Origin: an uncultured Succinatimonas sp.
GTDB lineage: Bacteria; Pseudomonadota; Gammaproteobacteria; Enterobacterales; Succinivibrionaceae
Direction: 5' to 3'
DNA length: 9,800 nucleotides
Assembly: GCF_905203285.1 (NCBI RefSeq)
Contig: NZ_CAJKVK010000074.1
Coordinates: forward strand, 1-9,800
Made by a program: the position numbers and the translations under genes. Under the pieces are notes generated by a model, which was not told where the DNA came from, made no database searches, and worked only from the letters and a program-made list of their open reading frames with translations. Every line of letters begins with the position of its first letter. Position 1 is the first letter of the stretch. Of this stretch, positions 1 to 7,054 are shown one piece after another.

Positions 1-12
1 ATTTAAACAAAA

Positions 13-1395
13 TTACAAACGAGCCTCAACTTTTGCAGTTAACGCTTTAATTTCAGCAGCAGTTTGATTAAAAGCGACACCGCCTATAACATCACGCTTT
101 TTAATGATATTGCTAAGCTCCAATGCTTCATACACATCACCGCCGATGACTTTGGCAAATTGCTCAAATTCATCAACCGACAAATCTTCAAGAGCTTTAC
201 CCTTTTCAATTGCGTACAAAACGGTGCGTCCGACAATGGAGTGAGCTTCACGGAACGGTACACCTTTGCTTACCAGATAATCGGCAAGCTCGGTTGCATT
301 TGAATATCCGCCCTTGGCTGCCTTAATCGCATTGCTCTTGTTAAGCTTAAGATCCTCAAGCACCAATGCCGCCATATATAGGCAGTCATGCCAGGTATCA
401 ATAGCGTCAAACAAGCGCTCTTTGTCCTCCTGCAGATCTTTATCATAAGCAAGAGGCAAAGCCTTAACCGTAACCAACATGCCTGACAAAGCTCCGACGA
501 CGCGTCCGCATTTTCCGCGAATGAGCTCTAAAGCGTCAGGATTTTTCTTTTGCGGCATTAACGAAGATCCTGATGTTACCTTATCGGATAACTCGACAAA
601 GTTTGCCTCTCCGCTGTTGTAAATAATCAAATCTTCAGCAAGACGGGATAAATGGATCATGGAAATTGAAGCGCAAGACAAAAGCTCCAGCACATGATCG
701 CGATCGGAAACTGCATCAAGACTATTGCGGGTTGCTCCCTTAAAGCCTAAAGAATGAGCTAATTTTTCACGGTCAACCTTATAGGCGGTTCCGGCAAGGG
801 CTGCCGATCCCAGCGGACAGGTCGACATTAGTTCATATGCATTCTCAAGACGAGCATAGTCACGCTCGAACATTTGAGCATAAGCCATCAGGAAGTGACT
901 GAAGGTAACCGGCTGTGCACGCTGCAAATGAGTATAGCCGGGGAAAATATCTCCCTCATGACGCTCGGCACAAGCCAAAAGAGTTAATTGTAAATGATTA
1001 ATAGCTTTTAAAATCTCATCTACCGCACCGCGGCACCAGAGTTTTAAATCCAAAGCTACCTGATCGTTACGACTTCTTCCGGTATGAAGCTTCTTACCTA
1101 AATCACCGACCTTTTCAATAAGGCGTCTTTCAACATATGAATGAATATCCTCATCTCCGGCAACGGCAACTGCGTGCAGATCTTTACTTATTTCTTCTTT
1201 AAGATCTTTTAACGCCTGCTGTAAATCAGCACATTCTTTTTCCGTAAGAACACCGACCTCACATAAGGCTTTTGCCCAGCCTACCGATCCGTCGATATCT
1301 TCAATTGCCATGCGATAATCAAATTTTAAAGAATCGTTAAAATCTTTAAATCTCTGATCAGGTCCTTGAGTAAATCTTCCGCCCCACAAAGCCAT
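13..1395 (-). CDS. argH: Argininosuccinate lyase
   Basis: Cytoplasmic enzyme of the last step of arginine synthesis. It splits argininosuccinate into arginine and fumarate. The 460-residue product opens with MALWGGRF, as family members do, and its length is usual (E. coli about 457). Superfamily landmarks are visible: HTGRSRNDQ near residues 104-112, GYTHLQRAQP near 153-162 with the conserved His156, and the fumarase/aspartase signature GSSLMPQKKNP at 276-286, which lies in the mobile catalytic loop. The ATG is preceded on the minus strand by AGGA at a 9-base spacing. It follows argG on the same strand across a 123-bp gap that contains hairpins, so its expression may be partly uncoupled from argF-argG. 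The gene is complete and ends 12 bp from the window edge. No unusual residues were seen; the identification is firm. Confidence 0.97.
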   Translation of the reverse strand: MALWGGRFTQGPDQRFKDFNDSLKFDYRMAIEDIDGSVGWAKALCEVGVLTEKECADLQQALKDLKEEISKDLHAVAVAGDEDIHSYVERRLIEKVGDLGKKLHTGRSRNDQVALDLKLWCRGAVDEILKAINHLQLTLLACAERHEGDIFPGYTHLQRAQPVTFSHFLMAYAQMFERDYARLENAYELMSTCPLGSAALAGTAYKVDREKLAHSLGFKGATRNSLDAVSDRDHVLELLSCASISMIHLSRLAEDLIIYNSGEANFVELSDKVTSGSSLMPQKKNPDALELIRGKCGRVVGALSGMLVTVKALPLAYDKDLQEDKERLFDAIDTWHDCLYMAALVLEDLKLNKSNAIKAAKGGYSNATELADYLVSKGVPFREAHSIVGRTVLYAIEKGKALEDLSVDEFEQFAKVIGGDVYEALELSNIIKKRDVIGGVAFNQTAAEIKALTAKVEARL

Positions 1396-1421
1396 AACAA
1401 ATAATCCTGTATAAAAAAACG

Positions 1422-1451
1422 AAAAAGCCCGACTGTCTTTTTAGTCAGGCT
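1422..1451 (-). terminator. Hairpin with T-tract just upstream of argH
   Basis: Read on the minus strand, AGCCTGACT pairs with AGTCGGGCT (nine pairs including one G-U) around an 8-base loop. The final T of the stem is followed by TTTT, which is the form of an intrinsic terminator. It lies only 26 bp before the argH start, leaving no room for a separate argH promoter after it. It must therefore sit inside the argH leader if argH is transcribed from argG or from the gap. It could act as a partial terminator or attenuator rather than a full stop. The hairpin is seen directly; its function is inferred. Confidence 0.6.
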
Positions 1452-1464
1452 CTATTTTGACATA

Positions 1465-1486
1465 CCCTTCACTGTCTTGAGAAGGG
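1465..1486 (-). other. Middle stem-loop in the argG-argH gap
   Basis: CCCTTC and GAAGGG form a perfect 6-bp stem with a 10-base loop. There is no T-tract on the minus strand, so it is not a terminator by itself. It lies between two terminator-like hairpins and may be an RNA processing or stability element, or chance. Confidence 0.35.
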
Positions 1487-1509
1487 AAAATACGCCTTTT
1501 AAGCGTATT
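1487..1509 (-). terminator. Hairpin directly after argG
   Basis: On the minus strand AATACGC and GCGTATT form a perfect 7-bp stem with a 7-base loop. The last two Ts of the stem plus two more make a TTTT tail. It starts 9 bp after the argG stop codon. It could be a weak intrinsic terminator ending or dampening the argF-argG transcript. The short T-tract keeps confidence moderate. Confidence 0.45.
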
Positions 1510-1518
1510 GACACCTAA

Positions 1519-2748
1519 TTACTGCTTACGCTGCTGCTCGTTTAAAGCGCGGATGCGTGAAGGCAAAGAGTACAAACGGATAAAGCCCTCAGCGTCTTTC
1601 TGATCGTAAACCTGGTCTGCACCGAAGGTTACGAAATCAAAGTTAAAGAGGCTGTTCGGAGAATCCTTCTGGATAACGTCAATATTGCCTTTATAAAGGC
1701 GAACGACGACTTTACCGTTAACGTCTTTTGCAATCTCGTCAGCGGCAGCCATCATGATTTCACGCAAACGGGTAAACCAGCGGCCGTCATAAACAAGCTG
1801 AGCAAAATCGATTGCCAAATGCTCGCGGTATGTGCGGGTATTCTTATCTAAAACAAGCTGCTCGATAGCGCGCAGAGCCTTGTAAATAATGGTTCCGCCC
1901 GGAGTCTCGTAGCAGCCGCGGGACTTCATGCCGACCAAACGGTTTTCAGTAATATCAACGCGACCGACACCATGACGGGCACCAATCTCATTTAAGAAAC
2001 TGATAGACTCAAACGGAGTCATGTCTTTACCGTTAACCTTGGTAACAACACCCTTTTCTACGGTGATTTCAACAGTCTCGGGAGTATCAGGAGCCTTTAA
2101 AGGATCGGTAGTCCAAACCCAAACATTCTCGGAGGCAGGATTCCAGGTATTTTCAAGCTCGCCGCCTTCGGTAGAAATATGAAGGACGTTGGCGTCACGG
2201 CTGTAAATCTTCTTTAAAGTGGTCTTGCACGGGATGTTGCGTTCATTTAAATAAGCGAGCAATTCCTCGCGAGACTGCATATCCCAAATACGCCACGGGG
2301 CGATGACATCAAGCTGCGGAGCCAAAGCGGCAACGGCACTTTCAAAACGAACCTGATCGTTGCCTTTGCCGGTAGCACCGTGAGCAATAGCATCAGCACC
2401 TTCTTCAAGAGCACATGCGACCATGGCTTTAGCAATAACCGGACGAGCGATGGCGGTACCTAACATGTAATCGCCTTCATAAATAGCACCGGTCTTGAAA
2501 GTCTCATAAACGTAATCGCGAACAAACTCTTCGCGTAAATCCTTAATGATGCACTTTGTTGCACCGGAGGCTTTGGCTTTATCTTCAATACCGTCTAAAT
2601 CATCACGCTCCTGACCTACGTCAGCGACGAAGCATACGACCTCGCAGCCGTAGTTCTCTTTAAGCCAAGGAACGATGGTTGAAGTATCAAGGCCGCCGGA
2701 ATAAGCTAAGACAACCTTTTTATACTGTTTCTTCTCATGCTTTAACAT
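1519..2748 (-). CDS. argG: Argininosuccinate synthase
   Basis: Joins citrulline and aspartate with ATP (released as AMP and pyrophosphate) to make argininosuccinate, the substrate of the ArgH encoded next. The 409-residue product has the PP-loop ATP pyrophosphatase motif SGGLDTS at residues 17-23 and the family stretch VADVGQ soon after. Its sequence and length match the short bacterial type also found in Vibrio, not the longer (about 447 residue) E. coli type. I chose the ATG at 2746-2748 over an upstream in-frame TTG at 2761-2763. The ATG has GAGGA at an 8-base spacing, while the TTG overlaps that Shine-Dalgarno sequence. It begins 21 bp after the argF stop, so the two genes are almost certainly one operon. 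The call is firm. Confidence 0.97.
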   Translation of the reverse strand: MLKHEKKQYKKVVLAYSGGLDTSTIVPWLKENYGCEVVCFVADVGQERDDLDGIEDKAKASGATKCIIKDLREEFVRDYVYETFKTGAIYEGDYMLGTAIARPVIAKAMVACALEEGADAIAHGATGKGNDQVRFESAVAALAPQLDVIAPWRIWDMQSREELLAYLNERNIPCKTTLKKIYSRDANVLHISTEGGELENTWNPASENVWVWTTDPLKAPDTPETVEITVEKGVVTKVNGKDMTPFESISFLNEIGARHGVGRVDITENRLVGMKSRGCYETPGGTIIYKALRAIEQLVLDKNTRTYREHLAIDFAQLVYDGRWFTRLREIMMAAADEIAKDVNGKVVVRLYKGNIDVIQKDSPNSLFNFDFVTFGADQVYDQKDAEGFIRLYSLPSRIRALNEQQRKQ

Positions 2749-2756
2749 CTTTTCTT

Positions 2757-2761
2757 TCCTC
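2757..2761 (-). promoter_or_regulatory. Ribosome binding site of argG
   Basis: GAGGA on the minus strand lies 8 bases before the ATG at 2746-2748. It decides the argG start, because the alternative TTG start at 2761-2763 would overlap this site. Confidence 0.75.
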
Positions 2762-2769
2762 AAAAAGTC

Positions 2770-3675
2770 TTAGCCGACAAGTTTTGCCAGCAAAGCCATG
2801 TGAATATGCAGACGGTTTTCCGCTTCATCAAAAACTGCGGATTTAGGACCGTCCATAACCGAGTCGGTGATTTCATAACCGCGATGAGCCGGCAGACAAT
2901 GCAAAACAATCTTCGCACCTGATTTTTCCACCATTTCATCATTAATCTGGAACGGCATATAAAGCTTTCTCACGCTGTCAAGCGGAGTATTATCGCCCAT
3001 AGATACCCAAGTATCGGTATAAATGACATCAAATCCTGATATTTTAGAAGGATCGCTTAAAACTTCAAGTTTTGATCCGTTCTTACGGGCAATTTCAGCT
3101 GCCTTATTAAAGATCTGCACGTCAGGACCTTTGCCTAAAGGGCAGAAGCAGGAAACGTTCACGCCTAAAATAGCACCGGCAACAAGCAAAGAGTTGGTTA
3201 CGTTATTGCCGTCACCTAAATAGGCAAGTTTTGCACCCTTAATAGTTCCCAAATGCTCGCCTACGGTCATATAGTCAGCCATAGCCTGGGCAGGATGATA
3301 CAAATCGGATAAGGCGTTAATGACGGGAACGGATCCGGTTGCAGCAAGCTCTTCTAAAGTTCTTTGCAAAAACACACGGCCGATTAAGCAGTCAGTCCAG
3401 CGCGACAGATTTCTTGCATAATCTGCAATGGACTCACGCACCCCGAGCTCTCCGCTCTGCTCATCAAGATAAACGCCGTGACCGCCTAAGCGGAACAAAG
3501 CAAGCTCAAAAGTGGTTCGGGTACGTAAAGATGGTTTTTCAAACAATAAAGCTCCGGCTTTGCCCTTTAAGGTGTCGCTATAAGCTTTAGGATCTTTTTT
3601 CATTGAGGCTGCGGTATTGATAATATCAAGATACTCATCTTGAGAAAATTCAAAACCGGTTAACAGATGGCGCAT
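2770..3675 (-). CDS. argF: Ornithine carbamoyltransferase (anabolic)
   Basis: Transfers the carbamoyl group from carbamoyl phosphate to ornithine, giving citrulline for the downstream ArgG. The product has 301 residues. The carbamoyl-phosphate loop reads SLRTR at residues 49-53, inside FEKPSLRTRTTFE. HPAQ follows in the middle of the protein. The ornithine-binding DTWVSMG is at 221-227 and the catalytic HCLPAHRG at 259-266 (Cys260). E. coli ArgF/ArgI are about 334 residues and read STRTR; this shorter SLRTR form belongs to a different branch of the family. The presence of argG and argH next to it argues for a biosynthetic rather than a catabolic (arcB) role; no arcA or arcC is visible. The ATG has AGGAG at a 6-base spacing. 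First gene of the argF-argG-argH group. Confidence 0.95.
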   Translation of the reverse strand: MRHLLTGFEFSQDEYLDIINTAASMKKDPKAYSDTLKGKAGALLFEKPSLRTRTTFELALFRLGGHGVYLDEQSGELGVRESIADYARNLSRWTDCLIGRVFLQRTLEELAATGSVPVINALSDLYHPAQAMADYMTVGEHLGTIKGAKLAYLGDGNNVTNSLLVAGAILGVNVSCFCPLGKGPDVQIFNKAAEIARKNGSKLEVLSDPSKISGFDVIYTDTWVSMGDNTPLDSVRKLYMPFQINDEMVEKSGAKIVLHCLPAHRGYEITDSVMDGPKSAVFDEAENRLHIHMALLAKLVG

Positions 3676-3732
3676 ACTGTACTCCTAAAGGTAAGTAGCA
3701 AAATGCAAGCTTTTAGGCTGCGTCTTAATTTT

Positions 3733-3754
3733 AAAAACGGCATAAAAACGCCGT
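3733..3754 (-). terminator. Hairpin between nudE and argF: nudE terminator or argF leader attenuator
   Basis: On the minus strand ACGGC and GCCGT form a 5-bp GC-rich stem with an 8-base loop, followed by TTTT and then AAAATT. It lies 55 bp after the nudE stop and 58 bp before the argF start. The simplest reading is the intrinsic terminator of nudE. A perfect TATAAT lies upstream of it at 3781-3786 on the same strand, so it could instead sit within an argF leader transcript. Confidence 0.6.
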
Positions 3755-3780
3755 CATCTTATCTACAAATGCAAAAGAAA

Positions 3781-3786
3781 ATTATA
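3781..3786 (-). promoter_or_regulatory. Possible -10 element for argF
   Basis: A perfect TATAAT hexamer on the minus strand lies about 105 bp upstream of argF. No good -35 hexamer is found 16-18 bp upstream of it (the best is GTTATT-like). I found no convincing ArgR box around it. A promoter here would place the 3733-3754 hairpin inside the argF leader. Confidence 0.35.
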
Positions 3787-3808
3787 GGTCAAGAAACAGG
3801 ACAAATAA

Positions 3809-4375
3809 CTAGATTGCACCAATTTCATGCAAAGAAAGTGCCAATGCTCCTATAGATCGTGCCTCGGCTAAAGGAGAATTGACATCAAAAAGTAATTTTT
3901 TAGCCTCATCTACAGATACTTTAATGATATCAATAGGTTCAGGCTCATCACCTTCTAATTTGCACGGATACAGATCGCGGCACAAAAACACATGCATTTT
4001 AAGTTCCAGCATACCCGGAGCCACGGTCATAGCCTTACGTAATCTCGTAAGGCGTTTTGCTCCTAAGCCTATCTCTTCTTTAAGCTCCCTGACTGCGGCC
4101 TCCTCAGGTGTTTCTCCCGCGTCAATCTTTCCTTTAACAAAACCTAAAGAGTAACCCTCAAGTCCGCAAGCGTACTCTGCGCTTAATAAAAAATCAGTAC
4201 CGTCAAAAGGAATGCACATTACGGCACCGTTACCGCCGCAAATTTTCTCGTAGACAGCTTTTGTTCCGTTAGAAAACTGCAAATCGAGCTCTTCTACCGT
4301 AAAAATCCTTGAAACTTTTTGCTTACGCCTTCCCAAAATCTGCGGAGGATTCTTTTTTAACGCGCTAAGGTTCAT
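3809..4375 (-). CDS. nudE: Nudix hydrolase NudE (ADP-sugar/dinucleotide pyrophosphatase)
   Basis: Hydrolyses ADP-containing compounds such as ADP-ribose, NADH and Ap3A in the E. coli homologue; the substrates here are inferred from family. The 188-residue product carries a complete Nudix box GX5EX7REUXEEXGU at residues 82-104, with Glu88, Arg96, Glu97, Glu100 and Glu101. The flanking IFTVEELDLQFSNG and DLYPCKLEGDEPEP stretches match NudE rather than other Nudix branches. I chose the ATG at 4373-4375, which has AAGGGA at a 7-base spacing and gives a length like E. coli NudE (186). A GTG nine codons upstream has no ribosome binding site. It is divergent from hslR. A perfect inverted repeat lies inside the gene at 4032-4053. 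Confidence 0.93.
   Translation of the reverse strand: MNLSALKKNPPQILGRRKQKVSRIFTVEELDLQFSNGTKAVYEKICGGNGAVMCIPFDGTDFLLSAEYACGLEGYSLGFVKGKIDAGETPEEAAVRELKEEIGLGAKRLTRLRKAMTVAPGMLELKMHVFLCRDLYPCKLEGDEPEPIDIIKVSVDEAKKLLFDVNSPLAEARSIGALALSLHEIGAI
4032..4053. repeat. Perfect inverted repeat inside nudE
   Basis: GCCTTACG and CGTAAGGC are exact reverse complements separated by six bases. The repeat lies within nudE codons encoding a RLTRLRKAM stretch. On the plus strand it is followed by GTTTTG. It could form a hairpin in the nudE mRNA or be chance in an Arg/Leu-rich segment. Confidence 0.5.
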
Positions 4376-4382
4376 AACGCTA

Positions 4383-4388
4383 TCCCTT
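4383..4388 (-). promoter_or_regulatory. Ribosome binding site of nudE
   Basis: AAGGGA on the minus strand is 7 bases before the ATG at 4373-4375. It supports that start over the upstream GTG at 4400-4402. Confidence 0.65.
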
Positions 4389-4390
4389 AT

Positions 4391-4427
4391 TTTAGATTTC
4401 ACTTATACTGCACATGTCAAATTAACA
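4391..4427. promoter_or_regulatory. Divergent nudE/hslR control region, weak promoter candidates
   Basis: Only 78 bp separate the chosen nudE and hslR starts. On the plus strand TATACT at 4404-4409 is a fair -10 for hslR, with no good -35. On the minus strand TTGACA (4415-4420) and TCTAAA (4391-4396) are 18 bp apart, but transcription from there would start inside the nudE ribosome binding site. TGTCAA-A-TTAACA at 4415-4427 is an almost perfect palindrome. I see no sigma-32 type CTTGAA/CCCCAT pair, although hslR and hslO are heat-shock genes in E. coli. Confidence 0.3.
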
Positions 4428-4453
4428 CATTTTCAGGTTGAAGATTAAACTAA

Positions 4454-4852
4454 GTGAGCGAAGAAAAAGAAAAATCCGTTCGTATTGATAAATGGCTGTG
4501 GGCAGCGCGTTTTTATAAAACCCGCTCTATTGCAAGACAAATGATTGAAGGCGGAAAAGTCGATTACAACGGCTCTCGCGCCAAGCCGGCACGACCTGTT
4601 GAAGTTGGTGCCATAATAAAACTTTTGCAAGGCAACACCCGCAAAGAAGTCGTGGTGTTAGGCATTTCCGATACCAGAGGTCCTGCAAAGGAGGCACAGC
4701 TTCTTTATAAAGAAACGGAAGAAAGCATCAAGCGCCGCGAAGAAATCGCCCGCATGAATAAAGAATTGGCGCTTATAAATCCGCGTCCTGATACCAAGCC
4801 GAATAAAAAAGAACGCCGCGCTCTTATCAACCTTAAGCAAAACGGTTTTTAA
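4454..4852 (+). CDS. hslR: Ribosome-associated heat shock protein Hsp15
   Basis: Small S4-domain RNA-binding protein. In E. coli it binds stalled 50S subunits that still carry a nascent peptidyl-tRNA and helps recycle them. The 132-residue product (E. coli 133) has the S4 fold from about residue 10 to 57, beginning RIDKWLWAARFYKTR and including MIEGGKVDYNG. The basic C-terminal tail ends in a KPNKKERR-type segment typical of Hsp15. The start is a GTG: an in-frame TAA lies immediately before it, and the next in-frame ATG falls inside the S4 domain. The ribosome binding site is poor, with only AGGTTGAAG well upstream. It is followed 15 bp later by hslO, as in E. coli. Confidence 0.94.
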   Translation: MSEEKEKSVRIDKWLWAARFYKTRSIARQMIEGGKVDYNGSRAKPARPVEVGAIIKLLQGNTRKEVVVLGISDTRGPAKEAQLLYKETEESIKRREEIARMNKELALINPRPDTKPNKKERRALINLKQNGF

Positions 4853-4867
4853 ACTAGAGGATTAAAA

Positions 4868-5755
4868 ATGACTGAAGCTTTAAATCAAAATACTCAAAAT
4901 AAAATCATTCGTTTCCTTTTTGAAAAACACGGTGTCCGCGGTGAAATCCTGCAGATGGATACTCCTTGCTTCAAGCTATTAGAGCATCATGACTATCCTC
5001 TTTCAGTAAAACAGCTTTTAATTGAACTTGCCTGTTCAGCGATTCTGATTGGCTCCACACTTAAAGCCAACGGCCAAATCATGGTGCAGATTTTAGGCGG
5101 AAAAGGAAATCATGCCGTTAAATATGCGTTAATCAATATCGATAAGGATTTATCTTTTTACGGCAGCGCAGCCTTAATTGAAGGCAACGACTATGAAAGC
5201 AATTTAAGCTTTAAAGATATCTGCGGAGAAAACGCAGTTCTGGTTATTTCAGTATTTCCTGAAGACGGAAATAAATGGCAAGGCATTGTAAGCCTTGATA
5301 CTGAAAGTCTTGCCAAAGCTTTGGAAGGATATTTTAAAGAATCAGAGCAGCTTGATACCACTTTCTTTATTTATGCAAATGCCGCCGAGCATAAGGCAGG
5401 CGCCATCATGCTGCAGATCATCCCCGAAATAAAAGATAACCATTTATCGCTTGAGCATTTAAGCACTCTAGCCTCAACCATGACATATGAAGAAATCACT
5501 TCTTTGTCCTTATATCAAAATCTTCATAACCTCTTTGTTGAAGAAGAAGTTAAAGTTTTTGATCCTAAAGAAATTCAATTTAAATGCGTCTGCTCACGCG
5601 AACGCTGTGAAAGAGCCCTAAAAGGTCTGCCGCGTGCTGAACTTGAAGAGCTTATTTCCGAGAACGGTACTTCCATGACCTGTCAGCACTGCGGTAAAAT
5701 TTATAGTTTTACTAAAGAAGATTTGGAAAAAATGATCTTAACCGTATCTCAGTAA
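4868..5755 (+). CDS. hslO: Redox-regulated chaperone Hsp33
   Basis: Cytoplasmic holdase activated by oxidative unfolding. In the reduced state four cysteines bind zinc. Oxidation forms disulfides, releases the zinc and exposes the client-binding surface. The 295-residue product has the usual length and the C-terminal zinc switch CXC at Cys240/Cys242 and CXXC at Cys272/Cys275. An extra Cys247 lies in the linker start. The N-terminal substrate-binding domain is recognisable through segments such as ILGGKGNHAVKYA and the late FKCVCSRERCERAL. AGAGGAT lies just before the ATG. It is cotranscribed with hslR (15-bp gap), and the MFS gene begins 16 bp after its stop, so a three-gene operon is likely. 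The four redox cysteines are intact, so it should be functional. Confidence 0.97.
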   Translation: MTEALNQNTQNKIIRFLFEKHGVRGEILQMDTPCFKLLEHHDYPLSVKQLLIELACSAILIGSTLKANGQIMVQILGGKGNHAVKYALINIDKDLSFYGSAALIEGNDYESNLSFKDICGENAVLVISVFPEDGNKWQGIVSLDTESLAKALEGYFKESEQLDTTFFIYANAAEHKAGAIMLQIIPEIKDNHLSLEHLSTLASTMTYEEITSLSLYQNLHNLFVEEEVKVFDPKEIQFKCVCSRERCERALKGLPRAELEELISENGTSMTCQHCGKIYSFTKEDLEKMILTVSQ

Positions 5756-5771
5756 AATTTAAACTATTTTT

Positions 5772-6986
5772 ATGAAAGCAACAGATACAGCCATCAGCCT
5801 TCCTTCAGCCTCATGGTCAAATGTTTCGATCATGAGTCTTTCTCACTTTACAAGTGACTTTTTCTGTAACGTTCTGCCTATCATGCTGCCGATTCTTGCC
5901 GCCCGTTACGGGATCTCTTATTCCCAAAGCGCGGCATTATTCATGGTGTTTTCCGTATCCACCAATTTTCTGCAGCCGCCCATCGGCATTTGGGCTGATA
6001 AAAGACCGGTAAATTATTTAATGCCGTTGTCGATTTTAACCGGTGCTTTTTTTGCCAGCATCGTAGGCTGGAGTCCCAATATTTATGTCCTTATCTTTAT
6101 CATCCTGCTTTCCGGGATCTGCAGCTCGGCTTTCCATCCGATAAGCGCCGGAATCGTGCATGATATTTCGCCAAAACGCCATCAGACTTTTGCCACCAGT
6201 ATTTATATTGCAGGCGGTAATCTAGGCTTTGCCATCGCTCCGCTTATCATTGCTGCATTCATAGAACAATTTACCGATAAAAACCTGCCGTTTCTGTTTC
6301 TGTTCGCGCTTATCGTTACCCTGATGATTTATAAGCAAAGATTATTCGTAACTCCGCCGCGTAACGAAAGCAGCAGCGAGCCGCAGATAAACTTAAAAAG
6401 CATCATAAAATCCAAGCAATTTATATTTTTAAATACTTCAATTGCCCTCAGATCCTGGTGCTATTGCGCATTAGTTGTGTTCCTGCCTCTTTTGCTTACA
6501 GCTCACGGATACTCCACCGTTGAAAGCGGACTTGCTTTAATGTGCCTTTTAGTCGGCACCGTTTTCGGGGGATTGGCAACCGGAGGACTATCGGATAAAT
6601 ACGGGCTTAGAACTTTAATTGTTTCCACTTATGTCCTTACTATTGCGTCTCTTGGCTTCTTCTTGTGGCGTCTTGATATTTCCTTTATATCAATGGTCGC
6701 TCTTTTCCTGGCCGGAGCCGGAATGTACGGCTCAACACCGGCAGCAATCGTATGGGCACAGCGCTTGCTGCCGCGCAATGCCGCTTTTGCCGCATCAATG
6801 ATGCTTGGCTTTACTTTCGGTATGGGATATGTTGAATCGGTCATTACCGGATTTGTCGGAGATCTTTTCGGTCTTAGAGTCGGATTGATTGCTACTATTT
6901 TCCCCGCTTTAGTTTTAGCCATCATCATTATTCTGGCATTAAAAGAACCGCCCAAAGCAACGGACGTTAACCTTAAAAACATTTAG
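5772..6986 (+). CDS. MFS transporter, fosmidomycin resistance (Fsr) type
   Basis: Inner-membrane efflux-type transporter of the major facilitator superfamily, 404 residues with about 12 hydrophobic segments. The central hydrophilic loop lies near residues 188-213. Motif A-like loops occur in both halves: GIWADKRP at 72-79 and GGLSDKYG at 271-278. The pattern SLSHFTSDF, FLQPPIG, AFHPISAGIV, AGGNLGFAIAP, then WAQRLLPRNAA and FGFTFGMG-like segments matches the E. coli Fsr family. The substrate is not known; Fsr exports fosmidomycin when overexpressed, and the natural cargo may differ. No clear ribosome binding site precedes the ATG (TTTAAACTATTTTT), so it may rely on coupling to hslO 16 bp upstream, or start at Met21. 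A strong terminator follows. I leave the symbol blank because orthology to fsr is not certain. Confidence 0.85.
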   Translation: MKATDTAISLPSASWSNVSIMSLSHFTSDFFCNVLPIMLPILAARYGISYSQSAALFMVFSVSTNFLQPPIGIWADKRPVNYLMPLSILTGAFFASIVGWSPNIYVLIFIILLSGICSSAFHPISAGIVHDISPKRHQTFATSIYIAGGNLGFAIAPLIIAAFIEQFTDKNLPFLFLFALIVTLMIYKQRLFVTPPRNESSSEPQINLKSIIKSKQFIFLNTSIALRSWCYCALVVFLPLLLTAHGYSTVESGLALMCLLVGTVFGGLATGGLSDKYGLRTLIVSTYVLTIASLGFFLWRLDISFISMVALFLAGAGMYGSTPAAIVWAQRLLPRNAAFAASMMLGFTFGMGYVESVITGFVGDLFGLRVGLIATIFPALVLAIIIILALKEPPKATDVNLKNI

Positions 6987-6996
6987 TGTTACCTAG

Positions 6997-7034
6997 AATA
7001 GAGCATTGAGAATTAAACTCATGCTCTATTTTCT
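6997..7034 (+). terminator. Strong intrinsic terminator after the MFS gene
   Basis: AATAGAGCATTGAG (6997-7010) pairs with CTCATGCTCTATT (7018-7030) around a 7-base loop, making a 13-bp stem with one bulged base. A T-rich tail (TTCT and further pyrimidines) follows on the plus strand. It begins 10 bp after the stop codon and separates the hslR-hslO-MFS operon from pdxJ. Confidence 0.85.
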
Positions 7035-7054
7035 TTCTTCCTTCCTCTTTGTTT

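Noticed and set aside
2749..2763. Longer argG product starting at a TTG
   Set aside because: The TTG overlaps the GAGGA ribosome binding site that serves the ATG at 2746-2748.
3676..3808. ArgR binding box upstream of argF
   Set aside because: I looked for TGAAT-N4-ATTCA-like palindromes and found none of convincing quality in this gap.
4376..4402. Longer nudE product starting at GTG
   Set aside because: There is no ribosome binding site before the GTG, while the ATG at 4373-4375 has AAGGGA at good spacing and gives the usual NudE length.
4391..4420. TTGACA/TCTAAA as the nudE promoter
   Set aside because: Transcription would begin within the nudE ribosome binding site, so I list it only as a weak candidate within the divergent control region.
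6629..6982. 117-codon minus-strand open frame inside the MFS gene
   Set aside because: It lies wholly opposite a clear membrane protein gene and has no ribosome binding site or family resemblance.
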